Assembly (NCBI RefSeq): GCF_014204935.1
Contig: NZ_JACHMJ010000001.1
Location: 1,302,001-1,366,000 of the forward strand
Source: Conyzicola lurida
Lineage (GTDB): Bacteria; Actinomycetota; Actinomycetes; Actinomycetales; Microbacteriaceae
Reading direction: 5' to 3'
Length of the DNA: 64,000 bases
Part shown: positions 8,842 to 19,080 of the stretch, piece by piece
Numbering within the stretch: position 1 is the first letter of the stretch
Layout of the letters: every line of letters starts with the position of its first letter
Notes under the pieces: model-generated
What the model was told of the DNA's origin: nothing
What the model saw: the letters and a program-made list of their open reading frames with translations, nothing else
Databases searched by the model: none
Position numbers and translations under genes: made by a program

Positions 8842-9540
8842 ATGTTCTACTGGTTCATGAAGAACCTCGTTGCGGGCCCGATCCTCAAGACGGTCTTCCG
8901 TCCCTGGGTGACAGGACTCGACAATATCCCCAAGACCGGCGGCGTCATCCTGGCGAGCAACCACCTCTCGTTCATCGACTCGGTGTTCCTGCCGCTCGTG
9001 ATCGACCGCCGAATCTTCTTCCTCGCGAAGAGCGACTACTTCCGCGGCAAGGGCCTCAAGGGCTGGGCCACCAAGGCGTTTATGAACGGCACCGGCATGC
9101 TGCCGATCGACCGTTCCGGCGGCAAGGCGTCCGAGGCCAGCCTCAACACCGGCCTGCGCGTCCTGCACGAGGGCGAGGTGCTCGGCATCTACCCCGAGGG
9201 AACCCGCAGCCCCGACGGCAAGATGTACCGCGGCCGCACCGGTGTCGCCCGCATGATCCTCGAGGGCAACGTGCCCGTCGTGCCCGTCGCCATGATCGAC
9301 ACCGAGAAGGTCATGCCGATCGGCACCCGCATCCCCAAGGTGCAGCGCCTCGGCGTCGTCATCGGCGAGCCGCTCGACTTCAGCCGCTTCAAGGGCCTCG
9401 AGAGCGACCGGTTCATCCTGCGCTCGATCACCGACGAGATCATGTACGAGCTGAACCGCCTCAGCGGCCAGGAGTACGTCGACGTCTATGCCACCAGCGT
9501 CAAGGACAAGATCGCCGCCAAGGCCGTCAAAGCCCGCTGA
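8842..9540 (+). CDS. plsC: 1-acyl-sn-glycerol-3-phosphate acyltransferase (PlsC-type)
   Basis: Membrane-associated acyltransferase making phosphatidic acid from lysophosphatidic acid; 232 aa. Catalytic HX4D motif is NHLSFIDS (H41, D46), with YPEGTRSPDG as the phosphate-binding motif. Follows GCGGAGG ribosome site. Actinobacteria carry several paralogues, so the exact acyl acceptor is inferred. Confidence 0.9.
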   Translation: MFYWFMKNLVAGPILKTVFRPWVTGLDNIPKTGGVILASNHLSFIDSVFLPLVIDRRIFFLAKSDYFRGKGLKGWATKAFMNGTGMLPIDRSGGKASEASLNTGLRVLHEGEVLGIYPEGTRSPDGKMYRGRTGVARMILEGNVPVVPVAMIDTEKVMPIGTRIPKVQRLGVVIGEPLDFSRFKGLESDRFILRSITDEIMYELNRLSGQEYVDVYATSVKDKIAAKAVKAR

Positions 9541-9633
9541 CCGGCCCTCGCCGTCACAATCCGTCGCGAGCCGATAAGCTCGTACGTCGGGCCAGTGCGC
9601 CCGTTCCGACCGACCAAAACCAAAGGAAGTACC

Positions 9634-11007
9634 GTGGTAGACCCGTCAGAGCAAGTCGTTCTCGCCGATCCAGCAGTGATCGCCGGGCTCGACTATTGGC
9701 GTGAACTGCCGATCAAGCAGCAGCCAGCATGGCCGGATGCCGCGGCCGTCGCCGAGGCGTCGAAGCAGATCGCGAGCTTCCCGCCCCTCGTCTTCGCGGG
9801 CGAGGTCGACGACCTGCGCGACAAGCTCGCGCGTGCCGCCGCCGGCCAGGCGTTCCTGCTGCAGGGCGGCGACTGCGCCGAGACCTTCGCCGGAGCCACC
9901 GCCGAGCAGATCAAGAACCGCGTCAAGACGATCCTGCAGATGGCCGTCGTGCTGACCTACGGTGCCTCCATGCCCATCGTCAAGATGGGCCGCATGGCCG
10001 GACAGTTCGCGAAGCCCCGCTCCAACGACTTCGAGACGCGCGGCGACGTGACCCTGCCCGCCTACCGCGGCGACATCGTCAACGGGTACGACTTCACCCC
10101 CGAGTCGCGCCAGCCCGACCCCCAGCGCCTCGTGCAGGGGTACCACACGGCCGTCTCCACCCTCAACCTCGTGCGCGCCTTCACGCAGGGCGGCTTCGCC
10201 GACCTCCGCGAGGTGCACAGCTGGAACAAGGGCTTCGCCCGCAATCCCGCGAACAAGCGCTACGAACTGCTCGCCCGCGACATCGACCGCGCCATCAAGT
10301 TCATGGAGGCGGCGGGAGCCGACTTCGACGAGCTGAAGCGCGTCGACTTCTACGCGAGCCACGAGGGCCTGCTCATGGACTACGAGCGCCCGATGACCCG
10401 CATCGACTCTCGCACCGGCACGCCGTACAACACGAGCGCGCACTTCCTCTGGGTGGGCGAGCGCACGCGCGACCTCGACGGAGCACACATCGACTACATG
10501 TCGCGGGTGCGCAACCCGATCGGCGTCAAGCTCGGCCCGTCGACGACCGCCGACGACATGCTGCGCCTCATCGACAAGCTCGACCCCGAACGCGAGCCCG
10601 GACGACTGACGTTCATCACCCGCATGGGCGCCGGCAAGATCCGCGACGCCCTGCCGCCCCTGCTCGAGGCGATCAAGGGCCACGACGCCACGCCGCTCTG
10701 GGTCTCCGACCCGATGCACGGCAACGGTCTCACCACGTCGACCGGCTACAAGACCCGTCGCTTCGACGACGTGGTCGACGAGGTCAAGGGCTTCTTCGAG
10801 GCGCACCGCGCGGTCGGAACCCATCCGGGCGGAATCCACATCGAGCTCACCGGCGACGACGTCACCGAGTGCCTCGGCGGATCGGAGCACATCGACGAGG
10901 CCGACCTCGCGACGCGCTACGAGTCGCTGTGCGACCCGCGCCTCAACCACATGCAGTCGCTCGAGCTGGCGTTCCTGGTGGCGGAGGAACTCGCCTCGGT
11001 GAACTAG
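9634..11007 (+). CDS. aroG: 3-deoxy-7-phosphoheptulonate synthase, class II
   Basis: First step of the shikimate pathway: condenses phosphoenolpyruvate and erythrose 4-phosphate. The 457-aa protein has class II hallmarks: FLLQGGDCAETF, SHEGLLMDYE, RIGVKLGPSTT-like region and DPMHGNG. GTG 9634 is chosen over an in-frame codon at 9595 because AAAGGAAG precedes it and homologues begin near VDPS. In mycobacteria the same gene sits beside pknL, matching the order here. Confidence 0.95.
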   Translation: MVDPSEQVVLADPAVIAGLDYWRELPIKQQPAWPDAAAVAEASKQIASFPPLVFAGEVDDLRDKLARAAAGQAFLLQGGDCAETFAGATAEQIKNRVKTILQMAVVLTYGASMPIVKMGRMAGQFAKPRSNDFETRGDVTLPAYRGDIVNGYDFTPESRQPDPQRLVQGYHTAVSTLNLVRAFTQGGFADLREVHSWNKGFARNPANKRYELLARDIDRAIKFMEAAGADFDELKRVDFYASHEGLLMDYERPMTRIDSRTGTPYNTSAHFLWVGERTRDLDGAHIDYMSRVRNPIGVKLGPSTTADDMLRLIDKLDPEREPGRLTFITRMGAGKIRDALPPLLEAIKGHDATPLWVSDPMHGNGLTTSTGYKTRRFDDVVDEVKGFFEAHRAVGTHPGGIHIELTGDDVTECLGGSEHIDEADLATRYESLCDPRLNHMQSLELAFLVAEELASVN

Positions 11008-11020
11008 CAGCAGCTCGAAC

Positions 11021-11058
11021 GACGAAGGGCGGTCCGCATCGGCGGGCCGCCCTTCGTC
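11021..11058. terminator. Bidirectional hairpin terminator, aroG / pknL-like
   Basis: A 17-bp stem (11021-11037 with 11042-11058, one G.U mismatch) closes on a 4-nt loop between two convergent genes. There is no strong T-tract. Confidence 0.8.
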
Positions 11059-11069
11059 ATCTCTAACTG

Positions 11070-13025
<1,956 letters not shown>

Positions 13026-13114
13026 CGGGCTATTCTAAAGTTCGCGGGGCGCTGGGCCCGGTTGAACACGGCTCGCTCGGCCAAAACTCTGGCCCGGTCG
13101 CGCGCACGTGGCTC

Positions 13115-14512
13115 TTAGCCGAGGTCGGAGAGCCAGAAGCGGGCCGACTTCTCCCACTTGGCGTAGGCGTCGGGGTAGGCGGAGATCTGCACGCGCTGCG
13201 CGGCCTGCGTCACGGTCAGCGACTCCCAGCCCGAGATGTCGAGCAGGCCGGCGGTGATGCCCTTGTTCGGGTTGCTCGCGCCGCCGAAGAACAGGCGTGC
13301 GGAGTAGGTGGGATCCGTCAGCTGCGCGACGGTGCCCCAGCCCTGGCTCGGGCGTTGCTGGAACAGGCCGACCGAGTCGCGGTCGCCGTAGTCGATGTTG
13401 CGCAGGCTGGATTCCTGCATTGCGGCGGCGAGGGCGACGACGAGGCCGTAATCGCTCACACCGAGCTGGCGGCCGACGGAGACGATGGTGCGCGCGTTGG
13501 CTTCCATCTCGTCGGTGAGCAGGGTGATCGCCTCGCCGCTCGAGCTCGTCGCCACGGTGGTGCCCTTGATGGTGAGGGTGGCGCCGGCGTAGATGGTGGT
13601 CGACAGCGAGATCGAGTTGGCGCTGAGGATCGAGTCGACGGTCACGCCGTACTTCGACGCGATGCCCGAGAGGGTGTCGCCGGAGACGATCGTGTGCACG
13701 GTCGAGCTGCCCGGGGCGACCGGGGTGGCGGCGACGGGTGCTGCCACGACCGGCGCGCTGACGACCGGGGCGCTGACCACGGGGGCCGCGACGACGGGGG
13801 CGGCGACCGGGGCCGCTGCCGGGGCGACGGCGGTGACGCCGGGGATGGCGAGCGACTGGCCGGGGTAGATGATGCTCGACCAGCCGAGGCCGTTCGCCGT
13901 GAGGATGGCCTGGGTGGTGACGCCGTAACGGCCGGCGATGCCGCTGATGGTGTCGCCGCTGACGATCGTGTAGCGGCCGCCGGCGGCGGGAGTGGTCGAT
14001 GCGACCGGGGTGGCCGCGATGGGCGTCGCGGCGACGGCGCCGTTGACGAGCTTGAGCACCTGCCCGGGGAAGATGGTCGACTTCCAGCCGAGGCCGTTCA
14101 GCGCGAGCACCGAAGCGGTGGAGAGGCCGTAGCGGCCGGCGATGCCGCTGACCGTGTCGCCCGAGACGACCTGGTAGGTGGTGGGGGCCGCGGCGGTGGT
14201 GATCTCGCCCTCGGAGACGCTGTCGTCGGCGGACTCGACGCCGGCGTCGTTCACGGTGGTGTCTTCGACCTCGTCCGACTTGTCGCCCACGGGCGACTTG
14301 GCCTCGATGCGGTCGATCGGTGCCGTGAGATTGAGGGAGACGGCCAGCGAGCCGACCAGGATGATCGGCATCGTCGCGAACATCGTCTTGCTGAGTTTGC
14401 TCACATCGCGAGACGGTCGCTCGCCGCGGGCGAACGCGGATGGAGTCGGAACAAGGCCGGAGAGAACAGTTCCCTCGGTCGTGTGTGCGTCGTGCTCGAA
14501 TGTGAATGTCAT
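13115..14512 (-). CDS. LysM cell-wall protein with transglycosylase-like C-terminus
   Basis: Probable peptidoglycan-binding and -processing protein, 465 aa. A cytoplasmic N-terminus is followed by a transmembrane segment (TMFATMPIILVGSLAVSLNL), then three LysM repeats each starting VVSGDTVSGIAGRYG or close variants, joined by Ala/Pro/Val-rich linkers. The C-terminal ~130 residues (LVVALAAAMQESSLRNIDYG, SVGLFQQRPSQGWGT) resemble a lysozyme-like transglycosylase fold with E in MQESS as possible catalytic acid. ATG 14512 is chosen since the upstream in-frame extension is not conserved-looking; GGGGAACC just before it may be the ribosome site. Tandem VSAPV-type linker repeats lie near 13740-13800. 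Confidence 0.82.
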   Translation of the reverse strand: MTFTFEHDAHTTEGTVLSGLVPTPSAFARGERPSRDVSKLSKTMFATMPIILVGSLAVSLNLTAPIDRIEAKSPVGDKSDEVEDTTVNDAGVESADDSVSEGEITTAAAPTTYQVVSGDTVSGIAGRYGLSTASVLALNGLGWKSTIFPGQVLKLVNGAVAATPIAATPVASTTPAAGGRYTIVSGDTISGIAGRYGVTTQAILTANGLGWSSIIYPGQSLAIPGVTAVAPAAAPVAAPVVAAPVVSAPVVSAPVVAAPVAATPVAPGSSTVHTIVSGDTLSGIASKYGVTVDSILSANSISLSTTIYAGATLTIKGTTVATSSSGEAITLLTDEMEANARTIVSVGRQLGVSDYGLVVALAAAMQESSLRNIDYGDRDSVGLFQQRPSQGWGTVAQLTDPTYSARLFFGGASNPNKGITAGLLDISGWESLTVTQAAQRVQISAYPDAYAKWEKSARFWLSDLG

Positions 14513-14698
14513 AGGTTCCCCGTCTTGCTCCCGGCCAGGATTGCGCCACAGTCGTGGCGCAGACACTCAAAACTGACACAGTTGCGTATGAGAGTCAATC
14601 AATGTTGCTGATGTTGTTTCGGTTAACCTGCGCGAAACATTTCCGAATGGCGCACGTCAATGCCTGCCAATTCGGGTGTCCCGTGGCACGCTTGAGAG
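14513..14698. other. Intergenic region between LysM gene and Rv2175c-like gene
   Basis: 186 nt between divergent genes. On the LysM side a perfect hairpin (GCGCCAC at 14543-14549, GTGGCGC at 14554-14560) sits in the leader 31-48 nt before the start codon. A more AT-rich patch at 14580-14635 probably holds the promoters, but no convincing hexamer pair was found. Confidence 0.5.
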
Positions 14699-15037
14699 GT
14701 GACTGATACCCCCGATGCCACGTGGCTGACCGTTCCAGACCTGACTGAGCTCCTCTCCCTCAAGGTGAGCCAGGTGCGCCGTCTGATCGAAGACCGCGCC
14801 CTCCTCGCCCGCAAGATCGACGGCGTGTGGAAGGTGCCCGCCGCCTTCATCGTCGACGGCGAGCCGATGAGCGAGCTCCGCGGAACCCTCATCGTGCTCG
14901 GCGACAGCGGATTCACCGACGACGAGGCCATGGACTGGCTGCTGAACCCCGAAGACAGCCTCGGCACCAGCCCGATCGCCGCGCTGCAGGCCGGCCGCAA
15001 GGCCGAGGTGCGCCGCGTCGCCCAGGCTCTCGGCTAA
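14699..15037 (+). CDS. Rv2175c-family DNA-binding protein
   Basis: Small winged-helix/excisionase-like DNA-binding protein of 112 aa. Residues ~8-45 (WLTVPDLTELLSLKVSQVRR) look like a MerR/excisionase-type HTH and the remainder (DDEAMDWLLNPEDSLGTSPI) matches the C-terminal pattern of the Rv2175c family. In mycobacteria Rv2175c is a phosphorylation substrate of PknL; the kinase is encoded two genes away here. A Thr-rich N-terminus (TDTPDATWLT) could carry the phosphosite. A TGA codon at 14693 makes GTG 14699 the first possible start; the GAGAGG before it is too close to serve well, so a leaderless mRNA is possible. Confidence 0.85.
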   Translation: MTDTPDATWLTVPDLTELLSLKVSQVRRLIEDRALLARKIDGVWKVPAAFIVDGEPMSELRGTLIVLGDSGFTDDEAMDWLLNPEDSLGTSPIAALQAGRKAEVRRVAQALG

Positions 15038-15053
15038 CCGCAGACAGATTCAG

Positions 15054-15091
15054 CGAACGCCCGCGCCCTATATAAGAGGCGCGGGCGTTCG
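15054..15091. terminator. Bidirectional terminator hairpin
   Basis: A perfect 14-bp stem (15054-15067 with 15078-15091) around an AT-rich 10-nt loop lies between the convergent Rv2175c-like gene and polyprenyl synthase gene. Confidence 0.85.
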
Positions 15092-15102
15092 GCATTCACG
15101 CG

Positions 15103-16227
15103 CTACGCAGTACGCCGGATGACGGTGTCGGCGAGTTGCAGCAACTGGGTGCGGGACGACGCGCTCAGCGGCGCATCGACGATCGCAGTCTTGGCCCGGC
15201 CGACGTTGTGGGCGATGATCCGTTCCACCCGGTCGATCGCGCCGCTCTCGCGCAGCACGTTCTGCAGCACCTCGACCTGTTGCGCGTCGAGTTCCGGGTC
15301 GCCGAGCAGCTCGTCGAGCAGCGAGCGCGCGTTGCCGGGAAGCAGAGGTCGGGCGAGGGCGATGAGCACGGTGCGCTTGCCCTCGCGCAGGTCGTCGCCG
15401 GCCGGCTTGCCGGTGACGGCGGGATCGCCGAACACCCCGAGCAGGTCGTCGCGCAGTTGGTAGGCGACGCCGAGGGGCAGGCCGAACTCGCGCAGGGCGG
15501 CCGACTGCTCCGACGTACCCCCGCCCAGGGCCGCGCCGATGGCGAGGGGCGCTTCGACGCTGTACTTCGCCGACTTGTAGACGATCACGCGGTGGGCGCG
15601 GGGGAGAAGCTCGCTCTCGGGGTGAATACGCCAGGCGTTCTCCTCGACGATGTCGAGGTACTGCCCGACTGTCACCTCGGCGCGCATCCGGTTGAACTCC
15701 TTGCGTCCGGCCGCGGCCGCCGCGGGATCGGCCAGCGCCCGCAGGCCCTCGTCGAAGAGCTCGTCGCTCCAGCCCAGCAGGAGGTCTCCGAGGAGGAGGC
15801 CGGCGGATCCGCCGAACGCCGTGGCGTCGTTGGTCCAGCCGCTCTCGCGGTGCAGTGTTTCGAACCGGCGGTGCGCGGCCGGCCGGCCGCGACGGGTATC
15901 GGACTTGTCCATGATGTCGTCGTGCACGAGCGCGGCGGCGTGGAACAGTTCCAGCGCGGCGGCCGCGGAGACGACACCGGGCAGATCGAGCGCCGCGCTG
16001 TCCTCAGCGACGTCGAAGCCGACTCCCGGCGAGCTCACGGATTGCCAGCCCCAGTAGCAGAAGAGCGCCCGGAAGCGCTTCCCTCCACTCAGGACCTCAC
16101 GGGAATACCCCACGAAATCGCCGATCTCGTCGGAGATTGCCGACAGTTGCGGTGAACGTTCCTCCAGAAATTGGTCGATGCGTTCTTGAACAAGGTCAAC
16201 TAACCGCGTACTCTCAGCCACACTCAT
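15103..16227 (-). CDS. idsA: Polyprenyl (geranylgeranyl-type) diphosphate synthase
   Basis: Trans-isoprenyl diphosphate synthase joining isopentenyl diphosphate units; 374 aa. First Asp-rich motif is DDIMD at residues 103-107 preceded by LFHAAALVH; the FGGSAGLLLGDLL and QLRDDLLGVFGDP segments follow. The second motif is DDLLG (260-264), with Gly in place of the last Asp. Chain length cannot be read from sequence with confidence. The gene neighbours match the mycobacterial idsA2 region beside Rv2175c. Confidence 0.9.
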   Translation of the reverse strand: MSVAESTRLVDLVQERIDQFLEERSPQLSAISDEIGDFVGYSREVLSGGKRFRALFCYWGWQSVSSPGVGFDVAEDSAALDLPGVVSAAAALELFHAAALVHDDIMDKSDTRRGRPAAHRRFETLHRESGWTNDATAFGGSAGLLLGDLLLGWSDELFDEGLRALADPAAAAAGRKEFNRMRAEVTVGQYLDIVEENAWRIHPESELLPRAHRVIVYKSAKYSVEAPLAIGAALGGGTSEQSAALREFGLPLGVAYQLRDDLLGVFGDPAVTGKPAGDDLREGKRTVLIALARPLLPGNARSLLDELLGDPELDAQQVEVLQNVLRESGAIDRVERIIAHNVGRAKTAIVDAPLSASSRTQLLQLADTVIRRTA

Positions 16228-16300
16228 AGCCTAGCGAGCCGCGCGAGGCGTATTATCGACAGCATCGCGTCGAACATAATCCGAGCCGGAGGGGATCAGG

Positions 16301-16678
16301 ATGCCACTTTCCGAGCAGGAGCAACGTCTCCTGGAAGAGATGGAGCGGGGTCTGTATCAAAACGACGCCGATTTCGTCGCCACCGTCGGCCAGCGCCGCG
16401 GTAAGCCGAACTACACGATCGTCGTGGTCGGCGTCCTTCTGGGAATCCTGGGTATCGCCACTCTGCTCGTCGGCGTCGTGATCCAACAGCCGCTCGTCGG
16501 CATCCTCGGCTTCGTCATCATGTTCGGCGGCGTTCTGCTCGCCATCGCGCCGCCCCGTCGGGCCGAGGCGCCGATCGACCCGACCCGCTCGAACAAGCCG
16601 GGCAAGGCGAAGTCCGGCGGATTTATGGACGGACTCAACGACCGCTGGGACAAGCGCCAAGACGAGCGCGGACGCTAG
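16301..16678 (+). CDS. DUF3040 membrane protein
   Basis: Actinobacterial protein of unknown function, 125 aa. It starts MPLSEQEQRLLEEMERGLYQND, the DUF3040 signature, followed by two transmembrane segments (~38-60 and 65-83) and a Gly/Lys/Arg-rich cytoplasmic tail. GGAGGGG precedes the ATG. It commonly sits just upstream of mraZ in related genomes, as here. Confidence 0.88.
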   Translation: MPLSEQEQRLLEEMERGLYQNDADFVATVGQRRGKPNYTIVVVGVLLGILGIATLLVGVVIQQPLVGILGFVIMFGGVLLAIAPPRRAEAPIDPTRSNKPGKAKSGGFMDGLNDRWDKRQDERGR

Positions 16679-16715
16679 GCCCACTCCCGCGTTCTTCCCG
16701 CTTTAGCCTCAAATC

Positions 16716-16746
16716 AGGACCGACCTTCGGGTCGGTCCTTTTTTTG
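16716..16746 (+). terminator. Intrinsic terminator after DUF3040 gene
   Basis: A perfect 10-bp stem AGGACCGACC / GGTCGGTCCT with TTCG loop is followed by an eight-T run. This is the clearest rho-independent terminator in the window and separates DUF3040 from the dcw operon. Confidence 0.95.
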
Positions 16747-16926
16747 TGCCCTTTTTCGGCCGGGAAACGGCATTTCTGCTCCATTTCCCTCCACCGCGGC
16801 ATCCCGCATAAATACTGGAAAGTTTTGAGATTGGTGCCGCAATTGCCATCGATTTCGTAGGTTTGTGGAGCGTTGTGGAGTAAAGTGGAGGTAATCCACC
16901 GGCCGGGGGAGTGAGAGGAGTGTTCC
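16747..16926 (+). other. dcw operon leader and promoter region
   Basis: 180 nt between the terminator and mraZ. It is AT-richer than its surroundings at 16747-16860, where the dcw promoter should lie, and contains the MraZ boxes near its 3' end. TAAAGT at 16881-16886 is a -10-like hexamer within the boxes; no matching -35 was found. Confidence 0.6.
16865..16890 (+). promoter_or_regulatory. MraZ operator: three GTGGAG repeats
   Basis: GTGGAG occurs at 16865-16870, 16875-16880 and 16885-16890, each start exactly 10 bp from the next. MraZ is known to bind short direct repeats at one helical turn spacing upstream of its own gene, so this is a probable autorepression site for the dcw operon. Confidence 0.85.
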
Positions 16927-17358
16927 GTGTTTCTTGGCACGCACGCTCCCAAGCTCGACGACAAGGGCCGGGTGATTCTTCCCGCGAAGTTCCGGGACGA
17001 GCTTTCGGGCGGTCTGGTGATCACCCGCGGGCAGGAACGCTGCCTCTACGTGTTCACCGAGCGCGAGTTCGAGAACCTGCACGAGAAGATCCGGCAGGCC
17101 CCGGTCACGAGCAAGCAAGCGCGTGACTTCCTGCGAGTGTTTCTCTCCGGTGCGAGCCAGGAGCGGCCCGACAGCCAGCACCGCGTCACCATCCCGGCGT
17201 CGCTGCGTGAATACGCCAACCTCGGCCGCGACCTCACGGTCATCGGAGTCGGCTCACGTGCCGAGATCTGGGACACCGAGGCCTGGAACGACAACTACGA
17301 AAAGACCGAAGCAGAGTTCTCCAACACCGACGAGGAGGTGATCCCCGGACTCTTCTAG
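16927..17358 (+). CDS. mraZ: Transcriptional regulator MraZ
   Basis: AbrB-like ring-forming DNA-binding repressor of the dcw operon; 143 aa, normal length. Two SpoVT/AbrB repeats are visible, each with a DxxGR-type core: [17 protein letters not shown] (residues ~9-25) and [15 protein letters not shown] (~82-96). GTG 16927 follows GAGAGGAG. The operator boxes directly upstream agree with autoregulation. Confidence 0.96.
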   Translation: MFLGTHAPKLDDKGRVILPAKFRDELSGGLVITRGQERCLYVFTEREFENLHEKIRQAPVTSKQARDFLRVFLSGASQERPDSQHRVTIPASLREYANLGRDLTVIGVGSRAEIWDTEAWNDNYEKTEAEFSNTDEEVIPGLF

Positions 17359-17461
17359 CTCCCTGGCGCTGACTCCCAGCCGATCAAGCCCTGACTTTCT
17401 TCCCCGATGTCAGGTCGGACCGGATGGGGATCACCGCCAGCGATCTCGATTCCGATTTCCT

Positions 17462-18415
17462 ATGAACGACAACGACATCCACATCCCGGTGAACCTCGAA
17501 CGCTCGATCGAGCTTCTCGGCCCCGCGCTCCAGCGCGACGGCGCCGTGCTCGTCGACGGCACTCTGGGGATGGGCGGGCACGCCGAAGCGTTCCTCACCC
17601 GGTTCCCGGACATCACCTTCGTCGGCATCGACCGCGACACCGACGCCCTCGCCATCGCGGGCAAGCGGCTCGCCCCGTTCGGCGACCGGGTGCACCTCGT
17701 GCACTCCGTCTACGACGAGATCCCGGCCGCGCTGAAAACCCTCGGCATCGACGAGGTATCTGCCTACCTGTTCGACCTCGGCGTCTCGTCGCTGCAGCTC
17801 GACGAGGTTGACCGCGGTTTCTCCTACTCCAAGGACGCGCCGCTCGACATGCGCATGGACGCGACCTCACCGCTCACCGCGGAGAAGATCCTCGCCGAAT
17901 ACAGCGAATTCGAACTGCGCCGCATCTTCTACGACTACGGCGAAGAGAAGCTCGCACCGCGCTACGCCAGCAAGATCGTGCAGCGCCGCGAGATCGAGCC
18001 CTTCGTCCGCTCGTCGCAGCTCGTCGAGGTCATCATCGCGGCCACTCCCGCGGCTGTGCAGCGCGCCGGCCACCCGGCCAAGCGCGTGTTCCAGGCCCTG
18101 CGCATCGAGGTCAACCAGGAACTGTCCGTGCTCGAACGCGCGATCCCCGCCGCGATCGACACGCTCGAGGTCGGCGGCCGCATCGTCGTCCTCTCCTACC
18201 AGTCGCTCGAAGACCGCATCGTCAAGCGCGTGCTCGCCGCCCGTTCCGCCTCGACCGCCCCGGCCGGGCTCCCGGTGGAACTCCCGGAGCACCGCCCCGA
18301 ACTGAAGCTCCTCGTGCGTGGCGCAGAACTCGCCTCCGACGCCGAGAAGGCCGTCAACCCCCGTGCAACCCCCGTGCGTCTTCGTGCCGCTGAACGACTG
18401 AGGAGAACCAAGTGA
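17462..18415 (+). CDS. rsmH: 16S rRNA (cytosine-1402-N4) methyltransferase
   Basis: SAM-dependent methyltransferase acting on C1402 of 16S rRNA; 317 aa. It has [13 protein letters not shown] at the N-terminus, the SAM motif [25 protein letters not shown] and [12 protein letters not shown], all RsmH signatures. It follows mraZ by 103 nt and overlaps ftsL by 4 nt. Confidence 0.96.
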   Translation: MNDNDIHIPVNLERSIELLGPALQRDGAVLVDGTLGMGGHAEAFLTRFPDITFVGIDRDTDALAIAGKRLAPFGDRVHLVHSVYDEIPAALKTLGIDEVSAYLFDLGVSSLQLDEVDRGFSYSKDAPLDMRMDATSPLTAEKILAEYSEFELRRIFYDYGEEKLAPRYASKIVQRREIEPFVRSSQLVEVIIAATPAAVQRAGHPAKRVFQALRIEVNQELSVLERAIPAAIDTLEVGGRIVVLSYQSLEDRIVKRVLAARSASTAPAGLPVELPEHRPELKLLVRGAELASDAEKAVNPRATPVRLRAAERLRRTK

Positions 18416-19014
18416 GCACCAACCTCGCCTTCGCCACGCCACTGACCGCCCCGCGCGAGGAGCAGCACCCGCGCCACATCGAGATCGTGTCGAGCCGTGA
18501 GCAGCGCAAGGCGCGTCCCCGCGTCGTCTACGCGGTGGTCACCATCTCGGCCATGTTCGCCATCTTCATCGCCCAGCTGCTGCTGAGCATCGTCGTCTCC
18601 GACGGCGCGTACAGCATCGCCGCCCTGCAGACGAGCCAGCGCGACCTCACCCGCGAGGAAGCCGCCCTCAACGAGCAGATCGACCTGCTGGCGTCGCCGC
18701 AGAACCTCGCCACCCAGGCCGAGTCGCTCGGCATGACGCTCGGCGACACGGCTCCCGTCTACCTACGTCTCTCGGACGGCGCCATCGTCGGCACCGAGAC
18801 GGCGGCCGGAACCGGCGCGACCGTGGTCGGCGGCGGCAGCCTCGTCCCGAACTCCCTGCTCGGCTCCGTCCCGCTCGTCACGGCGGCTACCCCCGCGGAT
18901 GCTTCCGGCGACACCGCCGCGACTACCGCGACCACTGGCGCGCCTTCGACCGTCGCGGCCGAGGGATCGGTAGCGTCGACTCCCGTGGCGTTGCCCTCAC
19001 CGGTCACCCGCTAA
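18412..19014 (+). CDS. ftsL: Cell division protein FtsL-like
   Basis: Bitopic divisome protein; 200 aa. A basic cytoplasmic N-terminus is followed by one transmembrane helix (~38-62) and a short coiled-coil ([19 protein letters not shown]), then a VYLRLSDG-type segment and a long Ala/Thr/Val-rich tail. Sequence match to FtsL is weak as usual; the call rests on topology and position between rsmH and ftsI. GTG overlaps the rsmH stop as GTGA. Confidence 0.82.
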   Translation: MSTNLAFATPLTAPREEQHPRHIEIVSSREQRKARPRVVYAVVTISAMFAIFIAQLLLSIVVSDGAYSIAALQTSQRDLTREEAALNEQIDLLASPQNLATQAESLGMTLGDTAPVYLRLSDGAIVGTETAAGTGATVVGGGSLVPNSLLGSVPLVTAATPADASGDTAATTATTGAPSTVAAEGSVASTPVALPSPVTR

Positions 19015-19080
19015 GAACCCGGCCACCCGCCCCGGAACGCTCCAGATCCGTCGCGGGAGTCAACGGTAAGGAACCCAGTA

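Noticed and set aside
14440-14572. c-di-AMP (ydaO-type) riboswitch before the LysM gene
   Set aside because: Only a hairpin and the runs CGCAATCC and GGGGAACC are reminiscent; the conserved AGCTAACC segment and full pseudoknot architecture are not seen, and the region overlaps coding sequence. Kept only as a hairpin.
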